From NCBI RefSeq assembly GCF_001676385.1, contig NZ_LYVJ01000015.1:1-64000 (forward strand): DNA of 64,000 nucleotides. The letters are read 5' to 3'. A model generated the notes under the pieces. The model saw only the letters and a program-made list of their open reading frames with translations. It had not been told where the DNA came from and did not search any database. The position numbers and the translations under genes were made by a program. Of the stretch, positions 39,860 to 47,632 are shown piece by piece (position 1 is the first letter of the stretch; every line of letters begins with the position of its first letter). The stretch is from Stenotrophomonas maltophilia (lineage in GTDB: Bacteria > Pseudomonadota > Gammaproteobacteria > Xanthomonadales > Xanthomonadaceae).

Positions 39860-40511
39860 TCAGGAGCAGGATCGGCTAGTCGATCTGCTGGTGGCCACCG
39901 CCGAGGTGATTGGCGACCAGCTCAGCCCGAACGCCGCCGCCTACATGGTTTCGGATCTGGCGCAGTATCCGCTGCCGATGCTGGAGCGCGCGCTGGCGGC
40001 CTGCCGCCGAGAGCTGAAGGCGCGGCTGTCGCTGGCGGCGATCCTGGAACGCATCGAGGACGGGCATCCGGCGCCGAATGAGGCATGGGCAAACGCGATC
40101 CGAGCCGCCGACGAAGGTGCGACCGTGGTGTGGACTGAGCAGACCCGCGATGCGTGGGCGGCGGCGCTGCCGCTGGTGCAGGCGGGCGACATAATCGCTG
40201 CGCGCCCGGCGTTCCTGGAGGTCTACACCCGGCTGGTGAAGGAAGCGCGCGCTGCACACCGGATCGCCACCTACCAGTTTTCTCTGGGCGGCGACGTGTC
40301 CGGTCGTGACAGCGTCCTGCGAGAAGCGTTGGCCGCTGGCCAGCTGTTGGAGGGGCAGGTGGCGGAACACCTGGCCCTTCCGCCCGCCACCCCGGCCTTT
40401 AACCCGATGGCGCTGCTGGCCGGAACGGTCGAGGCATCGCCGACAGCGGATGACAGGGCCCGTACGCGCCTGGCCGAGATCGTGGCGCTGCTGGAGGGCA
40501 AAGCAGCATGA
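39849..40511 (+). CDS. Phage replication protein, P-like helicase-loader candidate
   Basis: A 220-residue soluble, mostly helical protein (DLLVATAEVIGDQLSPNAAAYMVSDLAQYPLPMLERALAACRREL, split) of the type encoded directly after O-like genes in many phages. No Walker motif is present, consistent with a helicase loader or adaptor like lambda P. The function is inferred from order and fold, not from a specific motif. It overlaps both neighbours. Confidence 0.7.
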   Translation: MLGNQEQDRLVDLLVATAEVIGDQLSPNAAAYMVSDLAQYPLPMLERALAACRRELKARLSLAAILERIEDGHPAPNEAWANAIRAADEGATVVWTEQTRDAWAAALPLVQAGDIIAARPAFLEVYTRLVKEARAAHRIATYQFSLGGDVSGRDSVLREALAAGQLLEGQVAEHLALPPATPAFNPMALLAGTVEASPTADDRARTRLAEIVALLEGKAA

Positions 40512-40702
40512 GCCCCGATCACTTCAACGTCGAAGTCCGCCCGGTGAGCGAGCCGGTGGCCGAGGCGGGCTGGTATCTGGCCTACGGCTACGGGATCAAG
40601 CCGATGGTGGTCTACGCGACACGCGGGATGACTGTCTGGCGCGACGGCATGCGGCGGATCCCGATCACCCGCTACGCGGGTCCGATCCCGGAGCTGCGGT
40701 GA
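40508..40702 (+). CDS. Small phage early protein
   Basis: A 64-residue beta-rich protein MSPDHFNVEVRPVSEPVAE..., with YLAYGYGIKPMVVYATRG and an ITRYAGPIPELR tail; a short single-domain protein with no recognised family. Starts as ATGA and ends as TGATG, so it is translated with its neighbours. Confidence 0.65.
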   Translation: MSPDHFNVEVRPVSEPVAEAGWYLAYGYGIKPMVVYATRGMTVWRDGMRRIPITRYAGPIPELR

Positions 40703-41067
40703 TGTGGTCGAACGCACCGCCGCCGACGGAGGCGGAGGCAGCACGCATCGAACTGGCGAAGACCGGGCCGTGCATGGCGTGCCTCGTCCGCTACGCGCAG
40801 GGACTTATGGCGAAGAAGCATGTGATCTACGGCTGCGAATACAACCACGCGAAGTCGGGAAACATCCGGCGCGGCCATTTCTTCGGCTACGCGTTGTGCC
40901 AGTGGCATCACCAGCGATACCGCAGAGAACACATGACTCAGAAGCAAATGGTGGCCCGCTGGGGCCCACCACTGCACTGGTCCAAGAGATTCCACGAGGC
41001 GTTCGGATCGGACGACGACCTGATCGCACAGCAGACCTACATCAACGAACTGAGGGCGGGAGCATGA
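40702..41067 (+). CDS. HNH-like nuclease resembling phage P1 Ref
   Basis: A 121-residue protein with CMAC (Cys pair at about 24-27), GCEYNHAKSG, and CQWHHQRY (Cys-His). The CxxC, Asn-His and CxxH pattern is that of Ref-type RecA-dependent HNH nucleases that boost recombination in P1 and other phages. Catalysis would need the conserved His in YNH. Family assignment is by motif order. ATG 40702 overlaps the preceding stop codon. Confidence 0.75.
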   Translation: MWSNAPPPTEAEAARIELAKTGPCMACLVRYAQGLMAKKHVIYGCEYNHAKSGNIRRGHFFGYALCQWHHQRYRREHMTQKQMVARWGPPLHWSKRFHEAFGSDDDLIAQQTYINELRAGA

Positions 41068-41267
41068 AGAAGACGAAGGCCATGGCGCCGAGGATCAACC
41101 CCCAGCGTGCACCCCGCGAGCGTCGAATGGATCACAACACAGTGTCCCGGCCGAAGCGGGTAAAGACCGACGCGATCGCCAAGGCCCCGGCCGAGACGGT
41201 GGAGCAGTTCGAGGCCCGCGGCGGGCAGGTGCAGCGCCTGACGGCCAGTTGGGAGCAGGCAGCATGA
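41064..41267 (+). CDS. Small basic phage protein
   Basis: A 67-residue basic protein (MKKTKAMAPRINPQRAPRER...), with a Lys/Arg-rich N-terminus and an acidic C-terminal helix. ATGA overlaps at both ends. Function unknown. Confidence 0.6.
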   Translation: MKKTKAMAPRINPQRAPRERRMDHNTVSRPKRVKTDAIAKAPAETVEQFEARGGQVQRLTASWEQAA

Positions 41268-41482
41268 GCGGCAGTGCAGCGAAGGAATTTCTGGCTGCCT
41301 TGGGGCACCCCCTTGCGACCCGGATCGTTGATTGGAGGCCCATCGCGGAGGCGCCGCAGGACGGCACGCGGTTGATGCTGTGGGACTCGGTGAGCAAGCG
41401 GCCGGTGTTCGGCAGCTGGCGGGGTGGCAACCCCAAGATCACGCACTTTGCGGACGAGCCGGCCGGCCCGGAGGTGGCCTGA
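41264..41482 (+). CDS. Small phage protein with DWRPIAEAP motif
   Basis: A 72-residue protein with WRPIAEAPQDGTRLMLWDSV and a WRGG near the C-terminus. The W-x-P-I-x-x-A-P-x-D-G-T pattern is widespread in phage and prophage hypothetical proteins (DUF551-like). Function unknown. Confidence 0.7.
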   Translation: MSGSAAKEFLAALGHPLATRIVDWRPIAEAPQDGTRLMLWDSVSKRPVFGSWRGGNPKITHFADEPAGPEVA

Positions 41483-41766
41483 TGGACGCCATCGAGAAGC
41501 GGGCGCGGGAGCTGTTGGCTCAGGCTTTCGGCTGTGATCCGGAGGAGCTCTTGCCAGTCGAGGTTAGGGCAGTTCGTGCGGTCCTTGCCTACCATGCCGC
41601 CCTCACGCCGCCCGAGGGCTACGTGCTGGTGCCGGTGGAGCTGCCAGTGGAGATGGAGATCGCCTTCATGGAGACGTGGGTCCTCAAACGGCGCTGCATT
41701 GATGATCCTGAGATGCAGGACGCTTGGGAAGCAGCGCTCGCCGCTCGCCCGGAGGTGCCTACCTGA
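41482..41766 (+). CDS. Phage protein with family-typical C-terminal PEGYVLVPVELP
   Basis: A 94-residue protein starting MDAIEKRARELLAQAF, with a helical N-terminal part and PPEGYVLVPVELPVEMEIAF, a phrase common to phage proteins with APPPGYVLVPV motifs. Function unknown. ATG overlaps the upstream stop as TGATG. Confidence 0.7.
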   Translation: MDAIEKRARELLAQAFGCDPEELLPVEVRAVRAVLAYHAALTPPEGYVLVPVELPVEMEIAFMETWVLKRRCIDDPEMQDAWEAALAARPEVPT

Positions 41767-41885
41767 TGGGACAGCGAGAGAGGGCCTCAAAAGGGCCGCA
41801 GAAGGTGCCGCGCGCTGCGCGGGTGAATAGCCGAAGACTGGTAGGGGAACGGAAATGCAGGTGGATACCTTCGGGGCATACGTGA
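41766..41885 (+). CDS. Possible 39-residue ORF coupled to the preceding gene
   Basis: ATG 41766 overlaps the preceding stop codon (TGATG). The product is very basic (MGQRERASKGPQKVPRAARV...). It overlaps the next gene by 31 bases. Only the coupled start and early-operon context support it. Confidence 0.3.
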   Translation: MGQRERASKGPQKVPRAARVNSRRLVGERKCRWIPSGHT

Positions 41886-42283
41886 GGGCGGAGTTGGAGT
41901 ACTGGGGAGTGCAGTTCGCCTTGCATCGGGACTGTGACTACCTGGGGCATCAGTCGCGCAGCATCTTGCAGGCGTTGATTGACTACAAAGGCGACCTGCC
42001 AGGCCGGGCACAGGGCTTCAAGCCGATGACCGTGGACGCGCGTGCTCAGCGAGTCGAGGACCTGGTGACGGTGATAGCCCGGGACAACAAGGCAATGTCC
42101 TGCGTGTTGCGCGCGCGGTTTTGCGGAAAGGGCAGGGTGAAGAACGAGCGGTACGAAACGGCGCAGCTGCTGCTCGCCAACGCGGGTGAACCAATGATGC
42201 ACGTTAAGGCGTACTTGGAGCTGGTTCGGCGCGGGGAGGACAGGATCCACGGGATGCTCGCGGGTATCGCATTGGCTGCCTAA
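41855..42283 (+). CDS. Q-like late gene regulator (antitermination candidate)
   Basis: A 142-residue protein with VLRARFCGKGRVKNERYETAQLLLANAG, which resembles the DNA-binding region of Q-type phage antiterminators, and a C-terminal helix bundle ending LAGIALAA. Its placement as the last early gene, followed by a strong promoter (42301-42330) and an immediate terminator (42351-42382), is the lambda Q-pR'-tR' layout. Assignment is from context more than sequence. ATG is preceded by ACGGAA. Confidence 0.65.
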   Translation: MQVDTFGAYVRAELEYWGVQFALHRDCDYLGHQSRSILQALIDYKGDLPGRAQGFKPMTVDARAQRVEDLVTVIARDNKAMSCVLRARFCGKGRVKNERYETAQLLLANAGEPMMHVKAYLELVRRGEDRIHGMLAGIALAA

Positions 42284-42300
42284 CGCGCGCGCGATACAGC

Positions 42301-42330
42301 TTGACAGGTGCCACCTGCAAGGGGTTTAAT
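42301..42330 (+). promoter_or_regulatory. Late promoter (pR'-like)
   Basis: TTGACA (42301-42306), 18 bases, TTTAAT (42325-42330): a near-consensus sigma-70 promoter. It would start RNA at about 42337, just before the terminator at 42351. Confidence 0.8.
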
Positions 42331-42350
42331 TCCGGCACGATGACATAGAA

Positions 42351-42382
42351 GCCTCCGGCGAAAGCCGGGGGCTTTTTCTTTT
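42351..42382 (+). terminator. Early-positioned terminator (tR'-like)
   Basis: GCCTCCGGC-GAAA-GCCGGGGGC followed by TTTTTCTTTT. It lies between the late promoter and the lysozyme gene, so late genes need read-through. Confidence 0.88.
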
Positions 42383-42393
42383 CCGGAGACGCT

Positions 42394-42882
42394 ATGGCGC
42401 AGATCACTCCCCAACAGGCTGGCGGCGTGAACGTCGTGGCCTTCCTCGACATGCTGGCTTGGTCCGAAGGTACGGACAACGGCCGGCAGCCGACAAACGA
42501 CCGCGGCTACGACGTGCTGGTCGGTGGTGGCTTGTTCCGCGGCTACGCCGACCATCCGCGCGTGCTGGTGGATCTGCCGCGGCTGAAGATCCAGTCCACC
42601 GCAGCTGGCCGCTATCAGCTGCTGCGCCGCTACTACGACGCCTACAAGAAGACGCTCGGCCTGAAGGACTTCTCGCCTTTGAGCCAGGACCTGATTGCGC
42701 TGCAGCAGATCCGGGAGCGCCGCGCGCTGCCGCTGATCCAGGCGGGGAAGATCGAGGAAGCCATCAAGGCCGTCCGCAAGACCTGGGCGAGCCTGCCCGG
42801 CGCGGGCTACGGCCAGCACGAACAGAAGCTTGCCGACCTGTTGGCCGTGTACCGCAAGGCCGGCGGGACGGTGGTGCCGTGA
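42394..42882 (+). CDS. Phage endolysin, lambda R-type transglycosylase (GH104)
   Basis: A 162-residue lytic transglycosylase that cuts peptidoglycan at lysis. It has FLDMLAWSEGTDNG, with the catalytic Glu in SEGT, YDVLVGGGLF, and STAAGRYQLLRRYYDAYKK, all characteristic of lambda R/GH104 proteins. No signal peptide, so release depends on the holin. GGAG precedes ATG. It is the first gene of the late operon. Confidence 0.93.
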   Translation: MAQITPQQAGGVNVVAFLDMLAWSEGTDNGRQPTNDRGYDVLVGGGLFRGYADHPRVLVDLPRLKIQSTAAGRYQLLRRYYDAYKKTLGLKDFSPLSQDLIALQQIRERRALPLIQAGKIEEAIKAVRKTWASLPGAGYGQHEQKLADLLAVYRKAGGTVVP

Positions 42883-43334
42883 CTGAGCCCGTGAGCACTC
42901 TAAAAACCATCGTCGGGACGTTCACCGCGGCCGTTGTGGCGCCTGCGACAGCTGATGCGCTGAGGGAGGCCGAACGGGTGATCCTGGGCGTACCGCAGTC
43001 CGTGCTGCTGGTTGCGATGGCGGGAGCGCTGATCGGCGTCCTGCTGCTGCCGGAGAAGGATGCGGAGCGGGTAGCCGCTGACGCCAGCCGCCGGCGCGGC
43101 CACCGCCTCCTGCAGACCGCCGCGCGCTGGGCGGCCCTGGCTGTGGCGGTCGTGGCCTACGCCATCGTGGCCGCATGGGTCATCGCTGTTGCGGCGTCGA
43201 TCTGGCCCGCATTGGCGGGCGCCCCGCAGCTGCCCCTGGCCGGCCTATCCGGCGTCCTGATCCGCCGGCTGTTGCCCGGCTACGTGCGCATGGTGGAGCG
43301 AGCCACCGGCGCCATCGGAGGCGATAAGCCATGA
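42879..43334 (+). CDS. Holin-like membrane protein
   Basis: A 151-residue membrane protein with hydrophobic helices at about 30-48 (VLLVAMAGALIGVLLLP) and 78-105 (ALAVAVVAYAIVAAWVIAVAAS) and a possible third at about 115-125. GTG 42879 overlaps the lysozyme stop as GTGA. Position between endolysin and spanin supports a holin, although the family is not recognised. Confidence 0.7.
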   Translation: MTEPVSTLKTIVGTFTAAVVAPATADALREAERVILGVPQSVLLVAMAGALIGVLLLPEKDAERVAADASRRRGHRLLQTAARWAALAVAVVAYAIVAAWVIAVAASIWPALAGAPQLPLAGLSGVLIRRLLPGYVRMVERATGAIGGDKP

Positions 43335-43813
43335 GCGTATTGATTCGATTCCTGCGGGCAGTCTGGGACCTGGTCATTGGAACCGCCGCCGACGCGCTGC
43401 ATTGGCTACGCAAGCCGGGCAGCAAGCTCAAGGCGGTGTGCGCTGTGCTGGCCTTTGGCTGCATGGTCTCTGCCCTGACCGCATACGAGAAGGAGCAGAA
43501 GATCCGTGACCTGAGCGCCCAGGTGATCAAGGTCCGGGCCGACTGGCAGGCCGATGCCGCCCGACTGCAGGCGGACGTGGACAGCCGCGATCAGCGTTTG
43601 GCCGAGGTTGCCGCTGCGCTGAGGGCGGAAGCCGAGAAGCTGGAAGCCCTCAAAGCAGAAAGCGCCGCAGCACTTCAGGAGCTGGCCGGCAAGATCGAGG
43701 CGTCCGAGAAGGAGGCTTCCACCTGGCGCGGCCGCTACGAACAACGGCCCGACACCTGCAAGGCAGCACTGGAGCTGCTCGATTCCGCCTGCCCGGCACT
43801 GAAGGGGTACTGA
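43331..43813 (+). CDS. Inner-membrane spanin (Rz-like)
   Basis: A 160-residue type II membrane protein with one helix at about 34-52 (AVCAVLAFGCMVSALTAY), followed by a long periplasmic coiled coil (RDLSAQVIKVRADWQADAARLQ...), and a short C-terminal end. This is the i-spanin layout that fuses inner and outer membranes with its Rz1 partner at 43815. It overlaps the holin gene. Confidence 0.85.
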   Translation: MSVLIRFLRAVWDLVIGTAADALHWLRKPGSKLKAVCAVLAFGCMVSALTAYEKEQKIRDLSAQVIKVRADWQADAARLQADVDSRDQRLAEVAAALRAEAEKLEALKAESAAALQELAGKIEASEKEASTWRGRYEQRPDTCKAALELLDSACPALKGY

Positions 43814-43814
43814 C

Positions 43815-44093
43815 ATGCGCGCCATCGTGGTTGCTACCGCTGCGCTGCTGGCCGCGTGCCAGGCCGCACCTACCAAACCGAACCCGCCGCCGGCAGCCGT
43901 CATCAAGGTTCCGGTGGTCACCTACGTGCCGATCGATGCCCAGCTGCGCAAGCGCTGCAAGTGGGTGAAGGAGGCGGCGCCGTCTGCCGTGTTCGAGGTG
44001 AGTAACGGCCGGAAGCGTTGCCTGCTGCAGTACGAGGCGCAGCTCGACGGAATCGACCAGGTGCAGGGCAAGCCTGTGCCGGATTCGCCCTGA
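43815..44093 (+). CDS. Outer-membrane spanin lipoprotein (Rz1-like)
   Basis: A 92-residue lipoprotein with signal peptide and lipobox LLAAC (Cys15), followed by a Pro-rich stretch (TKPNPPPAAV). It partners the Rz-like protein in the last step of lysis. It is separate from, not embedded in, the i-spanin gene. Two paired cysteines (KRCKW, KRCLL) may form a disulfide. Confidence 0.85.
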   Translation: MRAIVVATAALLAACQAAPTKPNPPPAAVIKVPVVTYVPIDAQLRKRCKWVKEAAPSAVFEVSNGRKRCLLQYEAQLDGIDQVQGKPVPDSP

Positions 44094-44455
44094 TGGTCCG
44101 CCAGACGGCGCGGGAACGCCGCGTGCTGGCGCTGGGCCGGCTGAAAACGGGCGAGATGAACAAGACCGAGGCGGCGTATGCCGAGCGGCTGAGCGCGCTG
44201 CAGGCGGCAGGCGAGGTGCAGTGGCACCGGTTCGAGGGCATGAAGCTGCGCCTGGCCGACAACACGTTCTACACCCCGGACTTTGCGGTCATGGCTGCCG
44301 ATGGCGTCATGGAGTGCCACGAGGTGAAGGGGCACTGGCAGGACGATGCACGGGCCAAGATCAAGATCGCAGCGGCCATGTACCCGTTCCGCTTCATTGC
44401 GGTGAAGGTCAGGCCCAAGCGCGACGGCGGTGGCTGGGAAGTGGAGGAATTCTGA
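44093..44455 (+). CDS. DUF1064-family nuclease, Holliday-junction-resolvase-like
   Basis: A 120-residue protein with the PD-(D/E)xK-type core: Glu in NKTEAAYAERL, FYTPDF, and CHEVKGHW (Glu-x-Lys), then FRFIAVKVRPKRDGGGWEV. This matches DUF1064 phage endonucleases thought to resolve branched DNA. ATG 44093 overlaps the spanin stop. It sits between lysis and packaging genes, where DNA debranching would help packaging. Confidence 0.85.
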   Translation: MVRQTARERRVLALGRLKTGEMNKTEAAYAERLSALQAAGEVQWHRFEGMKLRLADNTFYTPDFAVMAADGVMECHEVKGHWQDDARAKIKIAAAMYPFRFIAVKVRPKRDGGGWEVEEF

Positions 44456-44637
44456 TGCACGCGACAGTGACTGCGTCGGTCCGCCTGCGCTGGTGGCTGC
44501 GGTGGTATCTGGCTGCCGTGGTGTGGACTGCCCGGGCCACGGGCTTGGAGCCGGACTGGGAGCGGGTCGAGCGGTGGATACGCCGCGGCCTGGTACTGCG
44601 AACGACGAGGGTTGGTGATGGACGCTGCACGGATTGA
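44455..44637 (+). CDS. Small phage protein with a possible membrane helix
   Basis: A 60-residue protein, MHATVTASVRLRWWLRWYLA..., with a Trp-rich hydrophobic stretch. TGATG start coupling. Function unknown. Confidence 0.6.
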   Translation: MHATVTASVRLRWWLRWYLAAVVWTARATGLEPDWERVERWIRRGLVLRTTRVGDGRCTD

Positions 44638-44881
44638 AGAGGTTGCGCGCGCTTCTGCAGTCGCTGCCCTCGCGGGCCTGATTGAGAGCAGCACCGACAG
44701 CCGTATCGACCGACTCGTCGGGATCATCGAGCAGCAGGGCAAGCAGATCGCCGAGCTGGCAATGCACGTTGGCCTGCTGGTGCAGGCCGTGGCGCAGCTG
44801 CTGGGCGAGGAGGCCGGTGCACCGGTGCAGGACGAAGATGCCGAGCCGGAGCGAGTCGACCTGGACGGGAAGCCCTACTGA
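44618..44881 (+). CDS. Small acidic coiled-coil phage protein
   Basis: An 87-residue mainly helical acidic protein (IDRLVGIIEQQGKQIAELAMHVGLLVQ...). ATG 44618 overlaps the preceding gene by 20 bases; its TGA overlaps the HNH start as TGATG. Function unknown; a packaging accessory role is possible from position. Confidence 0.6.
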   Translation: MDAARIEEVARASAVAALAGLIESSTDSRIDRLVGIIEQQGKQIAELAMHVGLLVQAVAQLLGEEAGAPVQDEDAEPERVDLDGKPY

Positions 44882-45219
44882 TGGCCGCGGGCCCGACCCA
44901 GCGCCGCGGCAGGACCCGGCAGACAGGCGGCAGCGCCTTCGCACACCTGTACGGCACCGCGCGCTGGCAACGCACGCGCAAGGCGCAGTTGGAGCGTGAG
45001 CCGCTGTGCAGCAGGTGCAAGGCCAGAGGCCACGTCACGGTCGCCACGGTGTGCAACCACACCAACGGCCACCCTGCCGGCGAGACGGAGGAGATGTTCT
45101 GGGCAGGCCCCTTCGACAGCCAATGTGCCAACTGCCATAGCAGCGACCAGGCCCGACTCGAGCGAGGCGCCGCGCAGGTCCGTGGGTGTGACACCGACGG
45201 TTGGCCGATCGGTCACTGA
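44881..45219 (+). CDS. HNH endonuclease adjacent to terminase
   Basis: A 112-residue HNH nuclease. LYGTARWQRTR is the typical N-terminal segment. Then CSRCKARG (CxxC), VCNHTNGHPAG, and FDSQCANCHSSDQ (CxxCH) complete the zinc/HNH core, with DGWPIGH near the end. HNH genes directly before TerS are standard in HK97-type phages and assist cleavage at cos. The 168-bp gap after it is the likely cos region. Confidence 0.92.
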   Translation: MAAGPTQRRGRTRQTGGSAFAHLYGTARWQRTRKAQLEREPLCSRCKARGHVTVATVCNHTNGHPAGETEEMFWAGPFDSQCANCHSSDQARLERGAAQVRGCDTDGWPIGH

Positions 45220-45387
45220 CGGTTCCACGGTTCATCGTTCCACGCCAACGGGGTAGGGGGGACGAATTTATGGCGTTGGCCAGCTCCTAGACCGAGCGCC
45301 CCCCTAAATTCGCGTATCCACAATTCACGGGACGACCCTCGAACGGGCGCTCCCAGTTAAGAAATCCCGCATTTTCCCGAGGAATTC
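45220..45387. other. Candidate cos region
   Basis: A gene-free gap between HNH and TerS. It contains the inverted pair TAGGGGGG (45254-45261) and CCCCCCTA (45299-45306), each followed by an AATT-containing segment (CGAATTTA, AAATTCG). HNH-cos-TerS order is common in this phage group. The cut site itself cannot be read. Confidence 0.45.
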
Positions 45388-45792
45388 ATGCCAAGGCCCC
45401 GATTGCCCGTCGCAAAGGCTGCGACAAGCGGCGCCGCCATCAAGAATCCCGGCCGGCACGCTGGCCGGAAGAAGCCAGCGGGCACACGAAGCCTGGGGGA
45501 GCCGTACAAGGCCATGACTGCGGCGGAGAAGCGGGCATGGAAGGAATTCGCGACGGAAATGCCCTGGCTCAACGCGAGCCACCGAGTACTGCTCCGCCTT
45601 GCCTGCCTCTGGACGGCTCGGATGGATGACCCGAAAGCCGAGTTCGGCGTGTCAGCAACCCAGGCGCTCAGCTCGATCCTTTCGAAGCTGGGCGCCACAC
45701 CTGTGGATGAATCGAAGGTCTCGCATGGCGGTGACGAAGACGACCAGGGCGAAGAATTCTTCGGTGGCCCCAGCTCCGGCAGACCGCACTAA
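45388..45792 (+). CDS. Terminase small subunit, P27 family
   Basis: A 134-residue protein that recognises packaging-site DNA. It has a basic Pro/Lys-rich N-terminus (KNPGRHAGRKKPAGTRSLGEP) and a helical core (TAAEKRAWKEFATEMPWLNASHRVLLRLACLWTARM, split) with the P27 pattern. Acidic C-terminus. It ends 68 bases inside the TerL frame. Confidence 0.85.
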   Translation: MPRPRLPVAKAATSGAAIKNPGRHAGRKKPAGTRSLGEPYKAMTAAEKRAWKEFATEMPWLNASHRVLLRLACLWTARMDDPKAEFGVSATQALSSILSKLGATPVDESKVSHGGDEDDQGEEFFGGPSSGRPH

Positions 45793-47632
45793 GGCGTATG
45801 CGCTGGATGTGGTGGCTGGCCGGATCGTTGCAGGCCCCCATGTCCGAAACGCCTGCCGACGCCACCTGCAGGATCTGATCGAAGGCCCCGAACGGGGCCT
45901 TTACTTTGACCACGAGGCTGCCGAATACGCGTTCCGCTACTTCGAGAACGTCCTGATGCTCTCCGAGGGTCAGTTCGAGGGCCGGAAGTTCGAGCTGCAC
46001 CCCTCGCAGGCGTTCATCATCGGCTCGCTGTTCGGCTGGAAGGGCGCCGACGGGCTTCGCAGGTTCCGGCGCGCGTACATCGAGCAGGGAAAGGGCAACG
46101 GAAAGAGCCCGCTGGCCGGTGGGCTGGGCCTCCTGGGGATGACGGCCGCAGGCGAGGCCGGCGCACAGATCTACTCGGCGGCAGCGAAGAAGGACCAGGC
46201 GGGCATCCTGTTCGCCGACGCGGTGAAGATGGTCAAGAAGTCGCCCCTCCTGGCCAAGCGCATCGAGTTCGCTGGCGGCGAGGGTCGGGAGTTCAGCATG
46301 GCGCACCACGCCAGCGCGAGCTTCTTCCGGCCGGTGTCGCGCGATACGGGCCGCACCGGCTCCGGTCCTCGACCGTTCTTCGTGCTGGTCGATGAGGTGC
46401 ACGAGCTTCCCGACCGGCGAATCATCGAAATGCTGGAGCGCGGCTTCAAGTTCCGCCGCGAGCCGCTGCTCTTCATGATCACCAACTCCGGCAGCGACCG
46501 GACCTCGGTGTGTTGGGAGGAGCACGAGCATGCCGTCAAGGTCGCCGCCGGGCATACCGAGGCGGTGAACGATCCGACCTTCGTCGGCAACGTGATCGAT
46601 GACAGCACCTTCAGCTACGTGTGCAGCTTGGACGACGGGGACGACCCGCTTGAGGATCCCAGCTGCTGGGCGAAGGCTAACCCCCTGTTGGGGGTAACTA
46701 TCACCGAGCAGTACCTGGCGGGCGTGGTGGCGCAAGCCAAAGCGATCCCCGGGTCACTGAACGGCATTCTTCGTCTGCACTTCTGCGTGTGGACCGATGC
46801 GGAGACCGCTTGGATGACGCGCCCAACGCTGGAACCGGCGCTGGCCGACTTCGACCCGCGCATGCATGAGGGACGGAAGGTCTACCTCGGCCTCGACCTG
46901 TCGCAGGTTCGCGATATCACTGCGATGGCAGCGGTCGTGGAGACCGGCACTGTCCCGGTGGAGGTGGAAGTCGAGGGCGAGAAGCTGGTCATCGAGAAGC
47001 CGACCTTCGACGCCTGGATCGAGGCTTGGACACCCGGGGACACGCTGGATCAACGGCAATTGCAGGACAAGCTGCCCTATCGGACGTGGGTCAACGGTGG
47101 ACACCTGCACGCGCCTCAAGGGCAGGCCATCAACTTCCGGCACGTGGCCCAGGTCATGGCCGAGTACGACAACCGCTATGACGTGCAGTTGGTCGCGTAC
47201 GACCGCTACGCGTTCCGCCGCTTCGAAGAGGAGGTCAATGACATTGGCCTATCTGTGACCTTCGCGGAGCACCCGCAGGGCGGTTGCAAGAAAGGCAAGC
47301 CGCTCGAAGCGGCGGTGGCGGCCGCCGAGCAGTCGGGGCAGCCAGTGCCTGAAGGCATGTGGATGCCCGGATCGTTGCGCCTGCTGGAAGAGGCGCTGCT
47401 GGAAGGTCGCCTGCGCCTGCGCCGCAACCCGGTTCTGGTGTCCGCAATCATGTCCGCCGTCATCGAATCGGACCGCTGGGGCAACAGCTGGCTGTCGAAG
47501 GCCAGGTCGGCAAACAAGATCGACGCAGCGGTGGCCCTTTGCATGGCCATCGGCGCGGCACACGCCATGCCGCCGGATGCCGGCGGCATAGACGACTACC
47601 TGGAAAACGGCTTCTTTGGACTGATCGGATGA
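45725..47632 (+). CDS. Terminase large subunit
   Basis: The 635-residue packaging motor and nuclease. The ATPase has Walker A-like QGKGNGKSPLAGG and Walker B FFVLVDEVHELPDRR. The C-terminal RNase H-like nuclease has YLGLDLSQVRDITAMA (catalytic Asp), and a later VAYDRYAFRRFEEE. It belongs to the HK97-type TerL_1 group. ATG 45725 overlaps TerS by 68 bases; a later start near 45780 would be unusual. It ends as ATGA with the portal gene. Confidence 0.94.
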   Translation: MAVTKTTRAKNSSVAPAPADRTKAYALDVVAGRIVAGPHVRNACRRHLQDLIEGPERGLYFDHEAAEYAFRYFENVLMLSEGQFEGRKFELHPSQAFIIGSLFGWKGADGLRRFRRAYIEQGKGNGKSPLAGGLGLLGMTAAGEAGAQIYSAAAKKDQAGILFADAVKMVKKSPLLAKRIEFAGGEGREFSMAHHASASFFRPVSRDTGRTGSGPRPFFVLVDEVHELPDRRIIEMLERGFKFRREPLLFMITNSGSDRTSVCWEEHEHAVKVAAGHTEAVNDPTFVGNVIDDSTFSYVCSLDDGDDPLEDPSCWAKANPLLGVTITEQYLAGVVAQAKAIPGSLNGILRLHFCVWTDAETAWMTRPTLEPALADFDPRMHEGRKVYLGLDLSQVRDITAMAAVVETGTVPVEVEVEGEKLVIEKPTFDAWIEAWTPGDTLDQRQLQDKLPYRTWVNGGHLHAPQGQAINFRHVAQVMAEYDNRYDVQLVAYDRYAFRRFEEEVNDIGLSVTFAEHPQGGCKKGKPLEAAVAAAEQSGQPVPEGMWMPGSLRLLEEALLEGRLRLRRNPVLVSAIMSAVIESDRWGNSWLSKARSANKIDAAVALCMAIGAAHAMPPDAGGIDDYLENGFFGLIG

